Shown: positions 41,776 through 48,995 of the stretch, one piece after another | Layout: each line of letters starts with the position of its first letter | Position numbering within the stretch: the stretch's first letter is position 1 | DNA from: Rhizobium etli CFN 42 | GTDB taxonomy: Bacteria > Pseudomonadota > Alphaproteobacteria > Rhizobiales > Rhizobiaceae | Assembly: GCF_000092045.1 (NCBI RefSeq) | Contig: NC_007761.1 | Location: forward strand, 1,119,001 to 1,183,000 | Length of the DNA: 64,000 nucleotides | Direction: 5' to 3' | Program-made: the position numbers and the translations under genes | Notes under the pieces: model-generated | Seen by the model: only the letters and a program-made list of their open reading frames with translations | Told to the model about the DNA's origin: nothing | The model's database searches: none

Positions 41776-43761
41776 TCATTGTAGGGGAAAACCGTTGAAC
41801 CGGTACAGTTCCCACCCAAATGCGTCTTTCAGCAGCAAAGTCGATTCCGGCAACATTCGTGATATGGTTTTTTCCGCCAACGCATACTTGGCGGCGCCGA
41901 TGCGATCGGCCACTATATGCTGTTTCTCTGTTACCCGGATAAAGTACCGGATGTGATTGCGCTCGACAAAGGCGTCCACATCGTTTGCGGATTCAGGAAA
42001 GATATAAGGCGGCAGCAACCACCCTTTATCTCTGCCTCCCGTATAGGCGGCGGCAATTAAAGTACTACCCGTATCGAATGGTTGAAATACGATCCTCAAA
42101 TCATTTGCCGCGACATAGCGATAGACAGTGTAACCTTCACGCTGGGCTCCCAGAAAATCATCGAGTTTTTGCCGGCCAATCAGGACATCCATGACGCCCT
42201 GCTCCATCCAGGAATAGGGTTGGCGTTTGGGGCGAGACATGTATTTAACGGCAGGATGACAGAACGCAACGACAGTAACGAGCGCCACCGCAAACGCGAA
42301 CAAATGGCCGTTGACGGCCCTCTGTCCTTCCCGCAGACGGGCCGACATTTCGAGTAACGACTGGGCAGCACTGCTCGCTGCAATTTTCTCGACTATCAAG
42401 CTCGCGCCGATATACGCCGTGGAGTAATACAATAGGTAAGCGGGCGTTGCCCATCGTATGTGGTTGAACATGACGGCGTACCAGATGATGAACATCGCAG
42501 CAGTCATCGCGACGAGCAGGAAAATCCTTCTAAACGACGCAATCAACGCACCGACGATAAGGATGAGAGCGACGATTGCATATTGGCGGCGATCCAGAAA
42601 CCAATCATGCAGTATGAAGAAAAAGTCATGCCAGCCTTGAAGGGTTGTCAGATCGGTGACGAAAACCCGGTTTGCCGGATCGAATGCACGGCCGACTTCG
42701 ATGCGATAAGCCGCCATCCACTGGTCCGAAAGTCCGGGATGCCCGAAGAAGAAAGGATAGATCGGATTCCCGAGCACAATGAGATTTCTGACGTACCAGT
42801 AGCCCGCAAGGGATAAAAACGCGGCCAGGCAAGTCAAAAAAAGCGAAAATGGCAGTTTGCCGCGAAAGATCGAAGGCAAGAGCGCCAAGCCGATCAATCC
42901 CACCATCTGAAGCTCGGTATATTTGCCACCGACTGCCCCACCCAAGAGCAAAGCACAACAGACAATCTCTGAAGGCCTGCGGGTCTCAAGGTAACGCCAA
43001 AGATAAAGGACGGCGGCAACCGAAAAACAGGATCTGGGAAGGTCTGTCAGAGGAGCTGCGGCGCCCGGTGTAAAAAAGGGCTGGAACGCGATCAGGAAGA
43101 AAACCAGCAATAATCCGGCCGCCCGCCAGCGGTGCGCACAACTTGTGAGCAGCAGTAGGAATCCGAGGAATATCGCCACATTCATCAGACCCGCAGCGAG
43201 CCAATGGTCGACGAACAATAGTGCACAAGCAAAAAGTACATTGAAGAAAAGCGGTATGTTTCCGTAAAAATTGCTGTTCATCTGCGGCGAGACGAAGCCG
43301 CCATGGGAAACGATGCTTTGGGCGAGTGGGATCTGAAAAGCCCAAACGTCAGCTGATCCTGCCGGGAAAAGCGCTGTGACCGACATTACCCCCGTCAAGG
43401 CAATAAATGCAGCTGAGGCCAAAAGCGGGAATGGATTGCCCTTGGCGGTCGCCCGCACACCCATTACGGCCAAATTGCGCAAATCGCCAAAAATCGCCCG
43501 CACATCATCCCGGCGCCAGATCATCAACATGGCAGCAAGGGGCAGCACGATTTCCGCGCGCAACAAATGAATCGCCCCAAGAGCAGTTGCCAAACCGCCG
43601 ACGAGCGCAAGTCCCGGCAAGACGCCGCTGAGGAGCAGATCCGTCCCGTCACGAAAAGAAGGATTAATGCCGCGGTTCAACCGAAGCACAAGCGCACGAT
43701 GAAGGGTCAGGCCGAATAGTAAAATCGCTGCAATGACAAGCCAGGCGGCGAGGACAGTCAT
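41776..43761 (-). CDS. Large multi-pass membrane protein, glycosyltransferase-like (phage moron)
   Basis: The protein is 661 aa with about eleven to thirteen transmembrane helices in the first ~500 residues and a soluble C-terminal domain of ~150. Long helices such as AAWLVIAAILLFGLTLHRAL and PGLALVGGLATALGAIHLLR and a large extracytoplasmic loop with FPAGSADVWAFQIPLAQSIV are reminiscent of GT-C/ArnT-like or phage GtrC-type proteins that add sugars from lipid carriers. No canonical DD or ED loop could be assigned with certainty, so the enzymatic class is open. It is transcribed against the structural genes and is bounded by the duplicated lysis-cassette halves. A role in altering the host glycan surface is inferred. 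Confidence 0.6.
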   Translation of the reverse strand: MTVLAAWLVIAAILLFGLTLHRALVLRLNRGINPSFRDGTDLLLSGVLPGLALVGGLATALGAIHLLRAEIVLPLAAMLMIWRRDDVRAIFGDLRNLAVMGVRATAKGNPFPLLASAAFIALTGVMSVTALFPAGSADVWAFQIPLAQSIVSHGGFVSPQMNSNFYGNIPLFFNVLFACALLFVDHWLAAGLMNVAIFLGFLLLLTSCAHRWRAAGLLLVFFLIAFQPFFTPGAAAPLTDLPRSCFSVAAVLYLWRYLETRRPSEIVCCALLLGGAVGGKYTELQMVGLIGLALLPSIFRGKLPFSLFLTCLAAFLSLAGYWYVRNLIVLGNPIYPFFFGHPGLSDQWMAAYRIEVGRAFDPANRVFVTDLTTLQGWHDFFFILHDWFLDRRQYAIVALILIVGALIASFRRIFLLVAMTAAMFIIWYAVMFNHIRWATPAYLLYYSTAYIGASLIVEKIAASSAAQSLLEMSARLREGQRAVNGHLFAFAVALVTVVAFCHPAVKYMSRPKRQPYSWMEQGVMDVLIGRQKLDDFLGAQREGYTVYRYVAANDLRIVFQPFDTGSTLIAAAYTGGRDKGWLLPPYIFPESANDVDAFVERNHIRYFIRVTEKQHIVADRIGAAKYALAEKTISRMLPESTLLLKDAFGWELYRFNGFPLQ

Positions 43762-44162
43762 GACCGGATGTTTCCCCTTGTGCGTTCCCGCTCATGGGCG
43801 GCATCGATGCAAGCTCGCGAACCATCAGATCGGAAATAAAAAACTCGTAGCAGCAAAGACCCGCCACGGAGCAGTCTCAATTCCGATCGCCAAGACCGGA
43901 TAGGGATCGGTCTCCCTGCCGCCGCGGGCAACGCCCGGCATAAATGAAAATTTTTCCTCTTTGTCAATTGCCAGCGAGGATGGTTCGAAGACGCGGCGTT
44001 ATGCGGGCGCTGCCGTGATGATGCACTATCACACTCAGGAACTACACACCCCTTTTTCCGCTCGGCGGAAGACCACCACGTACCATTGAACGTAAAACTC
44101 TCGCTGCCGTCTCCACGCAGGGGCCGAGTGCCTCGCCACATTCAGAATCTGGAGCCCACCCC
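43762..44162. other. Spacer upstream of the membrane-protein gene and lysis cassette
   Basis: About 400 bases containing the promoter region of the minus-strand membrane protein and the leader of the lysis cassette. A hairpin GCCGCGGGCAACGCCCGGC lies near 43920-43940, followed by an AT-rich tract (AAATGAAAATTTTTCC) that could be a promoter or terminator. No gene with a ribosome-binding site is seen. Confidence 0.4.
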
Positions 44163-44396
44163 ATGCTCGTCCATAATTGGCGCGCGGTGCTGAGGCGCGC
44201 CTGGAGCGTTCGCCTCATGGCGCTGGCGCTGCTCTTCATCGTCCTCGAGCCGTCTCCAATGTCCTCGCGGCAACCTGGGTATCCGGCAATGTCCACGGCA
44301 TCGGGGCTCTTCGCTGCGGCGGCGATCGTCGCCCGCATTTTCGTCCAGCAGAAAATTTCAGGAGAACTGAATGGCAAACCGCCTGCAGAAGGGTAG
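44163..44396 (+). CDS. DUF7940-like small membrane protein (copy 2)
   Basis: The protein is 77 aa. MLVHNWRAVLRRAWSVRLMA, then two hydrophobic segments (LALLFIVLEPSP and GLFAAAAIVARIFVQQ) and a charged tail. HNWRxVLRRAWSxRLM is the signature start of the DUF7940 group that precedes lysozyme genes in many proteobacterial phages and may act as holin or holin-like factor. CTGGAG nine bases upstream is the ribosome-binding site. It overlaps the lysozyme start by 26 bases. Copy 1 is at 41348. Confidence 0.65.
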   Translation: MLVHNWRAVLRRAWSVRLMALALLFIVLEPSPMSSRQPGYPAMSTASGLFAAAAIVARIFVQQKISGELNGKPPAEG

Positions 44397-44835
44397 TGCC
44401 GCGGCCGCGATGGCCGTTGCTTGGGTCGGAAGCTTCGAAGGGCTGCGGCAGCACGCCTATCCTGACCCGGCCACTCAAGGCCAGCCGTGGACAATCTGCT
44501 ACGGCAGCACCAATGGCGTGAAGCCGGGCGACTACAAGACAGTGGGAGAGTGCAGGGCGCTGCTTTCGCTCGAGCTGCGGCGGTACGCCAATGGCATCGA
44601 GCAGTGCGTCACGGCCCCCCTGCCGGATGCCCGCTTCGTGGCGCTGACCTCCTTCGCCTATAATGTCGGCGTCCGGGCGGCCTGCGGCTCGAGCGCGGTC
44701 CGGCTCATCAACCAGGGCAGGACCGCCGAGGGCTGTGAGGCTCTCCTTAAATGGAACCGCGCCGCCGGCATCACCTTTCCCGGCCTGACGCGCCGCCGGC
44801 AGAAGGAACGCGCCTTCTGCCTGGAGGGCACCTGA
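44371..44835 (+). CDS. Phage endolysin, GH24 lysozyme
   Basis: The protein is 154 aa. The T4-type catalytic triad is readable: Glu23 in VGSFEGLRQHAYPDP, Asp32 in the same block, and Thr41 in QPWTICYGSTNG. The C-terminal lobe has LTSFAYNVGVRAACGSSAVR and the closing LTRRRQKERAFCLEG. The first 20 residues (ANRLQKGSAAAAMAVAWVG) are weakly hydrophobic and may act as a signal-anchor-release segment as in phage 21-type endolysins. It breaks peptidoglycan at the end of the lytic cycle. The stop overlaps the start of the i-spanin gene. Confidence 0.88.
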   Translation: MANRLQKGSAAAAMAVAWVGSFEGLRQHAYPDPATQGQPWTICYGSTNGVKPGDYKTVGECRALLSLELRRYANGIEQCVTAPLPDARFVALTSFAYNVGVRAACGSSAVRLINQGRTAEGCEALLKWNRAAGITFPGLTRRRQKERAFCLEGT

Positions 44836-45197
44836 TGTTCGGCTTCCTCGATACGCTGAAGATCGGCGCCGGCATTGCCGCGGGCCTTGCCATCTATCGC
44901 CTCTATGCGGTCTCGATCGGCTACCCCTCGGCGGCGCGTCAGGCGCGCGCCGGTTACGTCCTCATGTCCGAAAAGACCGCCGCCGAAGCCAGGGCGGCCG
45001 AGATGGAGCGTCAGCGCGATGCGGCAGCCGGCGCCGGTGAGGAGCACCGCAAGCGCCTGGAGGCCGCAAAGGCCGCCGAGCAGGCCGCCAGAGACACATT
45101 GGAAAACGAGATCCGATCCTATGAACTCGAGCTTTCGCAAAAGAACCGCACTTGCGCTGTCACTGCTGCCGATCGTGACTGGCTGCTCCGCCACTGA
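44835..45197 (+). CDS. Rz-like inner-membrane spanin (i-spanin)
   Basis: The protein is 120 aa. An N-terminal transmembrane segment (TLKIGAGIAAGLAIYRLYAV) is followed by a long charged coiled coil (AAEARAAEMERQRDAAAG... EAAKAAEQAARDTLE) and a short tail. This is the Rz layout: anchored in the inner membrane with a periplasmic coil that meets the outer-membrane spanin and fuses the two membranes in the last step of lysis. Its start overlaps the lysozyme stop, and its 3' end overlaps the Rz1-like gene in another frame. Confidence 0.75.
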   Translation: MFGFLDTLKIGAGIAAGLAIYRLYAVSIGYPSAARQARAGYVLMSEKTAAEARAAEMERQRDAAAGAGEEHRKRLEAAKAAEQAARDTLENEIRSYELELSQKNRTCAVTAADRDWLLRH

Positions 45198-45429
45198 GCG
45201 CCTGAACAATGCGGCGGTCGCCAGGGGGCAGGCCGCAGCCGGCATCGTGCTGCCGCCGCTGCCGGACGATTTGAGAAAGCAGGAAGGGCATGCGCCTGTC
45301 CTTGAGGGCGAGCCGCTGATCGCGATCCTCGCCCGCGAGCGCCAGGCGCTCGACCGCGCCAACGCCCGCCAGGGGCGCAGCGTCAAATTCTATGATGACC
45401 TCACCAGCCGATACGGAACACGCCGATGA
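45121..45429 (+). CDS. Rz1-like outer-membrane lipoprotein spanin (o-spanin)
   Basis: The protein is 102 aa from ATG 45121, starting inside the Rz gene in the +1 register. Basic start, hydrophobic core and lipobox (MNSSFRKRTALALSLLPIVT, then GCS) predict a lipoprotein with Cys at about residue 22. The mature part has a Pro-containing segment (AGIVLPPLPDDLRKQ) as in other o-spanins. Partial overlap, with Rz1 running 232 bases past Rz, is one of the known spanin gene architectures. Its stop overlaps the start of the tail esterase gene. Confidence 0.75.
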   Translation: MNSSFRKRTALALSLLPIVTGCSATERLNNAAVARGQAAAGIVLPPLPDDLRKQEGHAPVLEGEPLIAILARERQALDRANARQGRSVKFYDDLTSRYGTRR

Positions 45430-47282
45430 TGAATGCCATTTCGCTCGCTCTTGCCAATCCGCTGCTGAATGGCGCGGGCGGGAGCGCCGGAGACCCCGAC
45501 CGCTACATGTTCTTCGCCACCCGCAACCGCATGCCGTCGGGCGGCATCGTCACCGCCGCCTCCGGCACGAATTATGTCTGCACCAAGATCGTCGTCAACA
45601 CGCCGCAATACAAGATGCGGACCTTCCGCTTCCATCTCTCCGGCTTCGCCTCGACCGAAGGCGGAAATTCGCCGCAGGAAACCGTCGTCACCGGCACGAT
45701 CGGCGCGCCGGGCAATTCCGTGGTCGCCGATGCCATGTTCATCCGCGTCGCCGGCATCTTTTACCAATGCAGCTTCGCCGGCTCGACCACGGTCACCGTC
45801 GCCGACCAGACGAACGGCGCCTGGACGGACGAGCTGACCATTCCCGATGTTGCGCCGGACAGCGAAATCGAAATCTGGCTGTTTTATCACACCGCCGTCG
45901 GCGAGAAGGTCTGGCCGGTCTACCGCATCCAGAAGCATCGCAGCGAACGTGTCTGGGGCGCCGGCGATCTCGCCAGCCTGCTCGCCTTCAAGGATAGCCC
46001 GCTCGCCGACAGCACCGCCGCCCTCGATACCGGCTATGGCACACAGGCGCAGCCGCAATATTGGGGGGCCGATTTCATGGTCGCCAAGGGCGACTGGGAC
46101 GGAAGGCCGGTTGCGCTTGCTTTCTGCGACAGCATCGGCGAGGCGCGCCAGGAATATTCGTCCGCAGCCGATATGCGCGGCAATCTCGGCTGGTTGCGCC
46201 GCTGGCTCGACAAGGATGGTGGACCGGGCCGCATTCCCCATTGCCTGGTTGGCATGCCCGGCGCCGGTTCCGTCCGCGAATATACCGGCAGCGGCTCTTC
46301 GATCGCGACCAGGCGCCGCGACATCATCCGCGAAATCATTGCCTTCAACGGCAATAAATGGCCGTTCACGGTCATAACAAATCAGATGGGGCAGAACGAC
46401 ACGGCCTCGACCTATACGCAGTTCTTCACCACCAACTACCGCTCTCTGGTCACCCGCCTGCGCGCCGAATATGCCGGCGTCAGAATCGTCGCCTTCCCGC
46501 CGCTGGGGCGCACGACCGTTACCCGCAACATCACGCTGACCTCGGTCGGCACGGTTGCCACGGCGACCATCGCAAGCGGCCTCAACGGACTGGCGACCGG
46601 CCAGACCGTCAGTATTTCGGGAGCGACGCCGACCGCCTACAATGGAAGCTATGTGATAGCGGTCGTCGACGCCAACACCTTCACCTACAATTTCGCCGGC
46701 GGCACCTCGCCGGCGAGCGGGACAATCACCTGCAACGATCTCGGCCTGGGGGCGGAATATCAGGTCTATGGCGCCAACAACAGCTGGCCGTCGGACGGAA
46801 CGGACGCTTCGGGCAAATGGCGGCTTCGCGATGATATCCTTGCGCAGACATCGGCTTGCTGCGACGCGGCAATCGATACCTACGCAGCCTGGGTCTCCCC
46901 CTCCAGAGGCGGTGTCTGGCCCGGCATGTTGGAGCTCGCGAGCACGACATTGACCGCGCAGGCCGGAACTGACGGCGTTGCCCCCTATAACCAGATCGTC
47001 GTCGCGGATGCGAGCATCTTCAGGCCCGAGCAGACGCTGCACATCTATTCCGGTCCGGACGGCCTGGCTCGCTTGAGCACGCAGGTCGTGGCCAGCATCG
47101 CTGGCAACGTCATCACCTATCAAGGCTTGAGCGCCGTCGTTCTGCCCGCCGGCTCCGTGGTGCGTCCGGCGCCGTGTGTCGGGGAGCTTTCGCCGGTGTC
47201 CTTCATCCACCCGCAGCCGATCATGATCGACCGGATTTCGAGCGGCATTGCCCAGTCCGAGAAGCTGAAATTCAACTCCTGA
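45426..47282 (+). CDS. Tail-associated SGNH-hydrolase-like protein with an inserted FCCH-like domain
   Basis: The protein is 618 aa. Residues ~1-190 form a beta-rich particle-binding part. From ~228 an SGNH/GDSL esterase core appears: nucleophile Ser236 in ALAFCDSIGEA, block III at ~320-325 (NQMGQND) and a possible catalytic His near 595 (SFIHP), although the usual Asp three residues before it is Ser. Between ~368 and ~436 a beta-barrel insertion of the type seen in ubiquitin-E1 FCCH-like phage domains interrupts the core (TATIASGLNGLATGQTVSIS). Such tail proteins deacetylate or cleave surface glycans during infection. It follows the lysis genes with a four-base overlap. Confidence 0.7.
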   Translation: MMNAISLALANPLLNGAGGSAGDPDRYMFFATRNRMPSGGIVTAASGTNYVCTKIVVNTPQYKMRTFRFHLSGFASTEGGNSPQETVVTGTIGAPGNSVVADAMFIRVAGIFYQCSFAGSTTVTVADQTNGAWTDELTIPDVAPDSEIEIWLFYHTAVGEKVWPVYRIQKHRSERVWGAGDLASLLAFKDSPLADSTAALDTGYGTQAQPQYWGADFMVAKGDWDGRPVALAFCDSIGEARQEYSSAADMRGNLGWLRRWLDKDGGPGRIPHCLVGMPGAGSVREYTGSGSSIATRRRDIIREIIAFNGNKWPFTVITNQMGQNDTASTYTQFFTTNYRSLVTRLRAEYAGVRIVAFPPLGRTTVTRNITLTSVGTVATATIASGLNGLATGQTVSISGATPTAYNGSYVIAVVDANTFTYNFAGGTSPASGTITCNDLGLGAEYQVYGANNSWPSDGTDASGKWRLRDDILAQTSACCDAAIDTYAAWVSPSRGGVWPGMLELASTTLTAQAGTDGVAPYNQIVVADASIFRPEQTLHIYSGPDGLARLSTQVVASIAGNVITYQGLSAVVLPAGSVVRPAPCVGELSPVSFIHPQPIMIDRISSGIAQSEKLKFNS

Positions 47283-47293
47283 GGTGCCCCGCC

Positions 47294-47722
47294 ATGACAT
47301 CCAACGACGATATCCTGCGCGCCCTCGGGCGCGTCGAGGGAAGGCTGAGCGGCATCGAGGAAAACGTCGCGCTGCTGCGCCAGGAGATGAGCGATGAAAA
47401 GGCCAATGCCCATGAGAGCCGAGCCGTGATCCACAAGCGGCTCGACGAACAGGCAAGGCAGATCGCCCACCTCGATACCAGGGCGGCGATCCGCGGCGGA
47501 GCCGACGCGCAGATCCGCGACGAGATCCTGACGCTCAGGGAAACCGTCGAGAAGAACCACGAGACGGTCGGTCCGGCGCTCGAAGAGTGGAAACGGATGA
47601 AATCGATCGGCTATGGCATCTCCGGGCTGATTGCCTTCGCCGGCCTGACGACGGGCGGGGTCATTGCCTATGCGAGCGACGGGGCGGTGGCGGCGCTCAG
47701 GCATTGGTTGAAGATCAGTTGA
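47294..47722 (+). CDS. DUF1515 phage protein
   Basis: The protein is 142 aa from ATG 47294. A charged coiled coil (ILRALGRVEGRLSGIEENVA, EKANAHESRAVIHKRLDEQA) is followed by a C-terminal transmembrane segment (GYGISGLIAFAGLTTGGVIA). This is the DUF1515 layout found at the end of tail modules in rhizobial phages. It could form a membrane-attached trimer. It is the last recognisable phage gene; the next gene is separated by 190 bases. Confidence 0.75.
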   Translation: MTSNDDILRALGRVEGRLSGIEENVALLRQEMSDEKANAHESRAVIHKRLDEQARQIAHLDTRAAIRGGADAQIRDEILTLRETVEKNHETVGPALEEWKRMKSIGYGISGLIAFAGLTTGGVIAYASDGAVAALRHWLKIS

Positions 47723-47914
47723 GCGGTGCGCCACTTTGCGCTGCTTGGCGACTGGCGACCGATGGCGACTGACGGCGAATGCCGGCAAGTCAAACGCAGC
47801 AAAACGGCGTCAGCTCGGCTGATATATTGCTCTCTCGCACGGCTTACTAAAATTAGACTTTTCTAACGAACAAAACTGCCGCCTGTTTGTTACCCCTTCA
47901 AGGAGGAAACAGAC

Positions 47915-48100
47915 ATGAAGAGCATGAGCAATCGCCAAGTTCGTATTCCCGGGCCCCGGGAACATGATGTTGCCGAGCATTGCCGCAAGTTCGGGATTGG
48001 TCCGGCGGAGGAGAAGAAGCTGAAAAAGCTGCTCGGGTCTCACGCACCGCTGCACGAGATTCAGGCCAACGCGCCGCCGCGCCTGCCGAAATGGCGATAG
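47915..48100 (+). CDS. Small hypothetical protein, 61 aa
   Basis: MKSMSNRQVRIPGPREHDVA leads to EHCRKFGIGPAEEKKLKKLL and a Pro-rich basic end (NAPPRLPKWR). The middle KFGI...E..L..L resembles DUF3606-type small proteins of rhizobia, but the match is weak. AAGGAGG seven to nine bases before the ATG is a strong ribosome-binding site. It is likely the first host gene after the phage block, followed by a short GC hairpin (GCCGGAACTTCCGGC near 48108). Confidence 0.55.
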   Translation: MKSMSNRQVRIPGPREHDVAEHCRKFGIGPAEEKKLKKLLGSHAPLHEIQANAPPRLPKWR

Positions 48101-48256
48101 CGCCGGAGCCGGAACTTCCGGCACTATCCGGCGTTTGGATCGCCGGGCCGCGCGGCTGGTCTCGTCTCCTGTACCCCTGCTACCCCGGCAGGCGCTGCGC
48201 GGTCCACTGATTCCCTGGCTATCGGCGTGTGGTTTCTGCGCACGCACTCAGAGCCA

Positions 48257-48457
48257 TCAATGGCGCAACTCGCGCGACAGCATCAGGATATAGTCGTCGG
48301 CGATGTCGGCGACCACCATGGCCGCTTCGGCCGGCGGATAGCCCCTGCCGACGGCCTCGGCAATGATCTTCATGACCTGCGGTTCAAGCGCCTCCCGGCA
48401 GTCGGAAAGGCTTTTCTCGTCCGGGCATTTGGCACGAAATTCCACAATGTTATTCAT
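48257..48457 (-). CDS. Small hypothetical protein, 66 aa
   Basis: MNNIVEFRAKCPDEKSLSDC followed by helices REALEPQVMKIIAEAVGRGY and PAEAAMVVADIADDYILMLS. It is all-helical, acidic and soluble, with two Cys. GGAGGGG before the ATG supports translation. No family is recognised. It is transcribed toward the 61-aa gene on the other strand. Confidence 0.55.
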   Translation of the reverse strand: MNNIVEFRAKCPDEKSLSDCREALEPQVMKIIAEAVGRGYPPAEAAMVVADIADDYILMLSRELRH

Positions 48458-48995
48458 GGCGTACCCCTCCGTTTGATGTTGCGGCGCATCCTTGGTGCAT
48501 GAAGCCCGTCCTCTCGGGAAAGGCGGGTCATCGTTCCGGTGCGCCGTGCCGGAACAAATTAGCGATCATGAAAATACGATGTCACAGGGCGGGATGTATT
48601 CAAGTTGATGCTGATATTAAGGTAAGCCAGTAGGGTTAATTCGTCCAGCGGCAGTTGACGATCCGTCTGCGGGCTTGTCAGGCAATGGCGCAACACCTTG
48701 TTTCCGTGTCGCTTTCCGGTACAAAAAACCCGGCGGTCCGTTCGGTTTTTCGTGGCAAATACCGCCATTTACCATATGCTGCGAGGGCCGGGCGCAGCTC
48801 TGTGCCGGAGCCGGACAGCCACGAAAAAAGCCCGTCTTCGCGACCAGCCGGTAACGTAAATGTGGGATCGCTAAGATTTTACGGTTCAGCCATGCCCGCT
48901 GACAGCCCCATGGCGGGAATAGTCATGTTTTACGAAATGTCCGCAAGTTGCAACGCATAGCGGACCGCGAGAAAGCTCGTCTCGACCAGTATCGG
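48458..48995. other. Intergenic stretch, terminator-like hairpin but no gene
   Basis: About 540 bases between the 66-aa gene and the sigma-factor gene. Frames on both strands lack ribosome-binding sites and coding composition. A symmetrical AAAAACC...GGTTTTT hairpin at 48723-48750 is the only clear structure. Confidence 0.45.
48723..48750. terminator. Bidirectional terminator-like hairpin
   Basis: AAAAAACCCGGCGG and CCGTTCGGTTTTT pair as an AT-ended stem with a GC inner part. Runs of A on one side and T on the other would serve both strands. It lies downstream of the minus-strand sigma-factor operon (which ends at 48996). Confidence 0.45.

Larger units (their letters stand above)
21332..47722 (+). 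mobile_element. Podovirus-like prophage or phage-derived particle block, no integrase seen
   Basis: A contiguous, almost entirely plus-strand morphogenesis block runs from a spike-base protein and terminase to a DUF1515 protein. Packaging, portal, capsid, P22-type connector proteins, S74 chaperone-tailed protein, tail fibre, lysis genes and a tail esterase are present. A tape-measure gene, tail-tube and sheath genes are absent, which fits a short-tailed particle. Integrase, excisionase, repressor and replication genes are not seen between 20.5 and 48.5 kb. Cargo genes of lower GC lie in the 36-44 kb part. The boundaries are set by gene content; no att duplication or tRNA target was found. Confidence 0.8.

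Noticed and set aside
43758-44141. 127-aa minus-strand open frame overlapping the start of the large membrane protein
   Set aside because: Arg/Ser/Trp-rich translation without a ribosome-binding site; it overlaps the promoter region and the beginning of a better gene.
45390-47456. 688-aa minus-strand open frame opposite the tail esterase
   Set aside because: Antisense shadow; composition typical of reversed GC-rich codons, and the plus-strand SGNH motifs are clear.
47723-47914. tRNA or att site at the right phage border
   Set aside because: Short GGCGAC-type repeats are present, but no tRNA cloverleaf and no match to the left border was found by eye.
48107-48124. Strong terminator after the 61-aa gene
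   Set aside because: GCCGGAA/TTCCGGC is symmetrical but the loop is a single base and no T run follows, so I do not call it.
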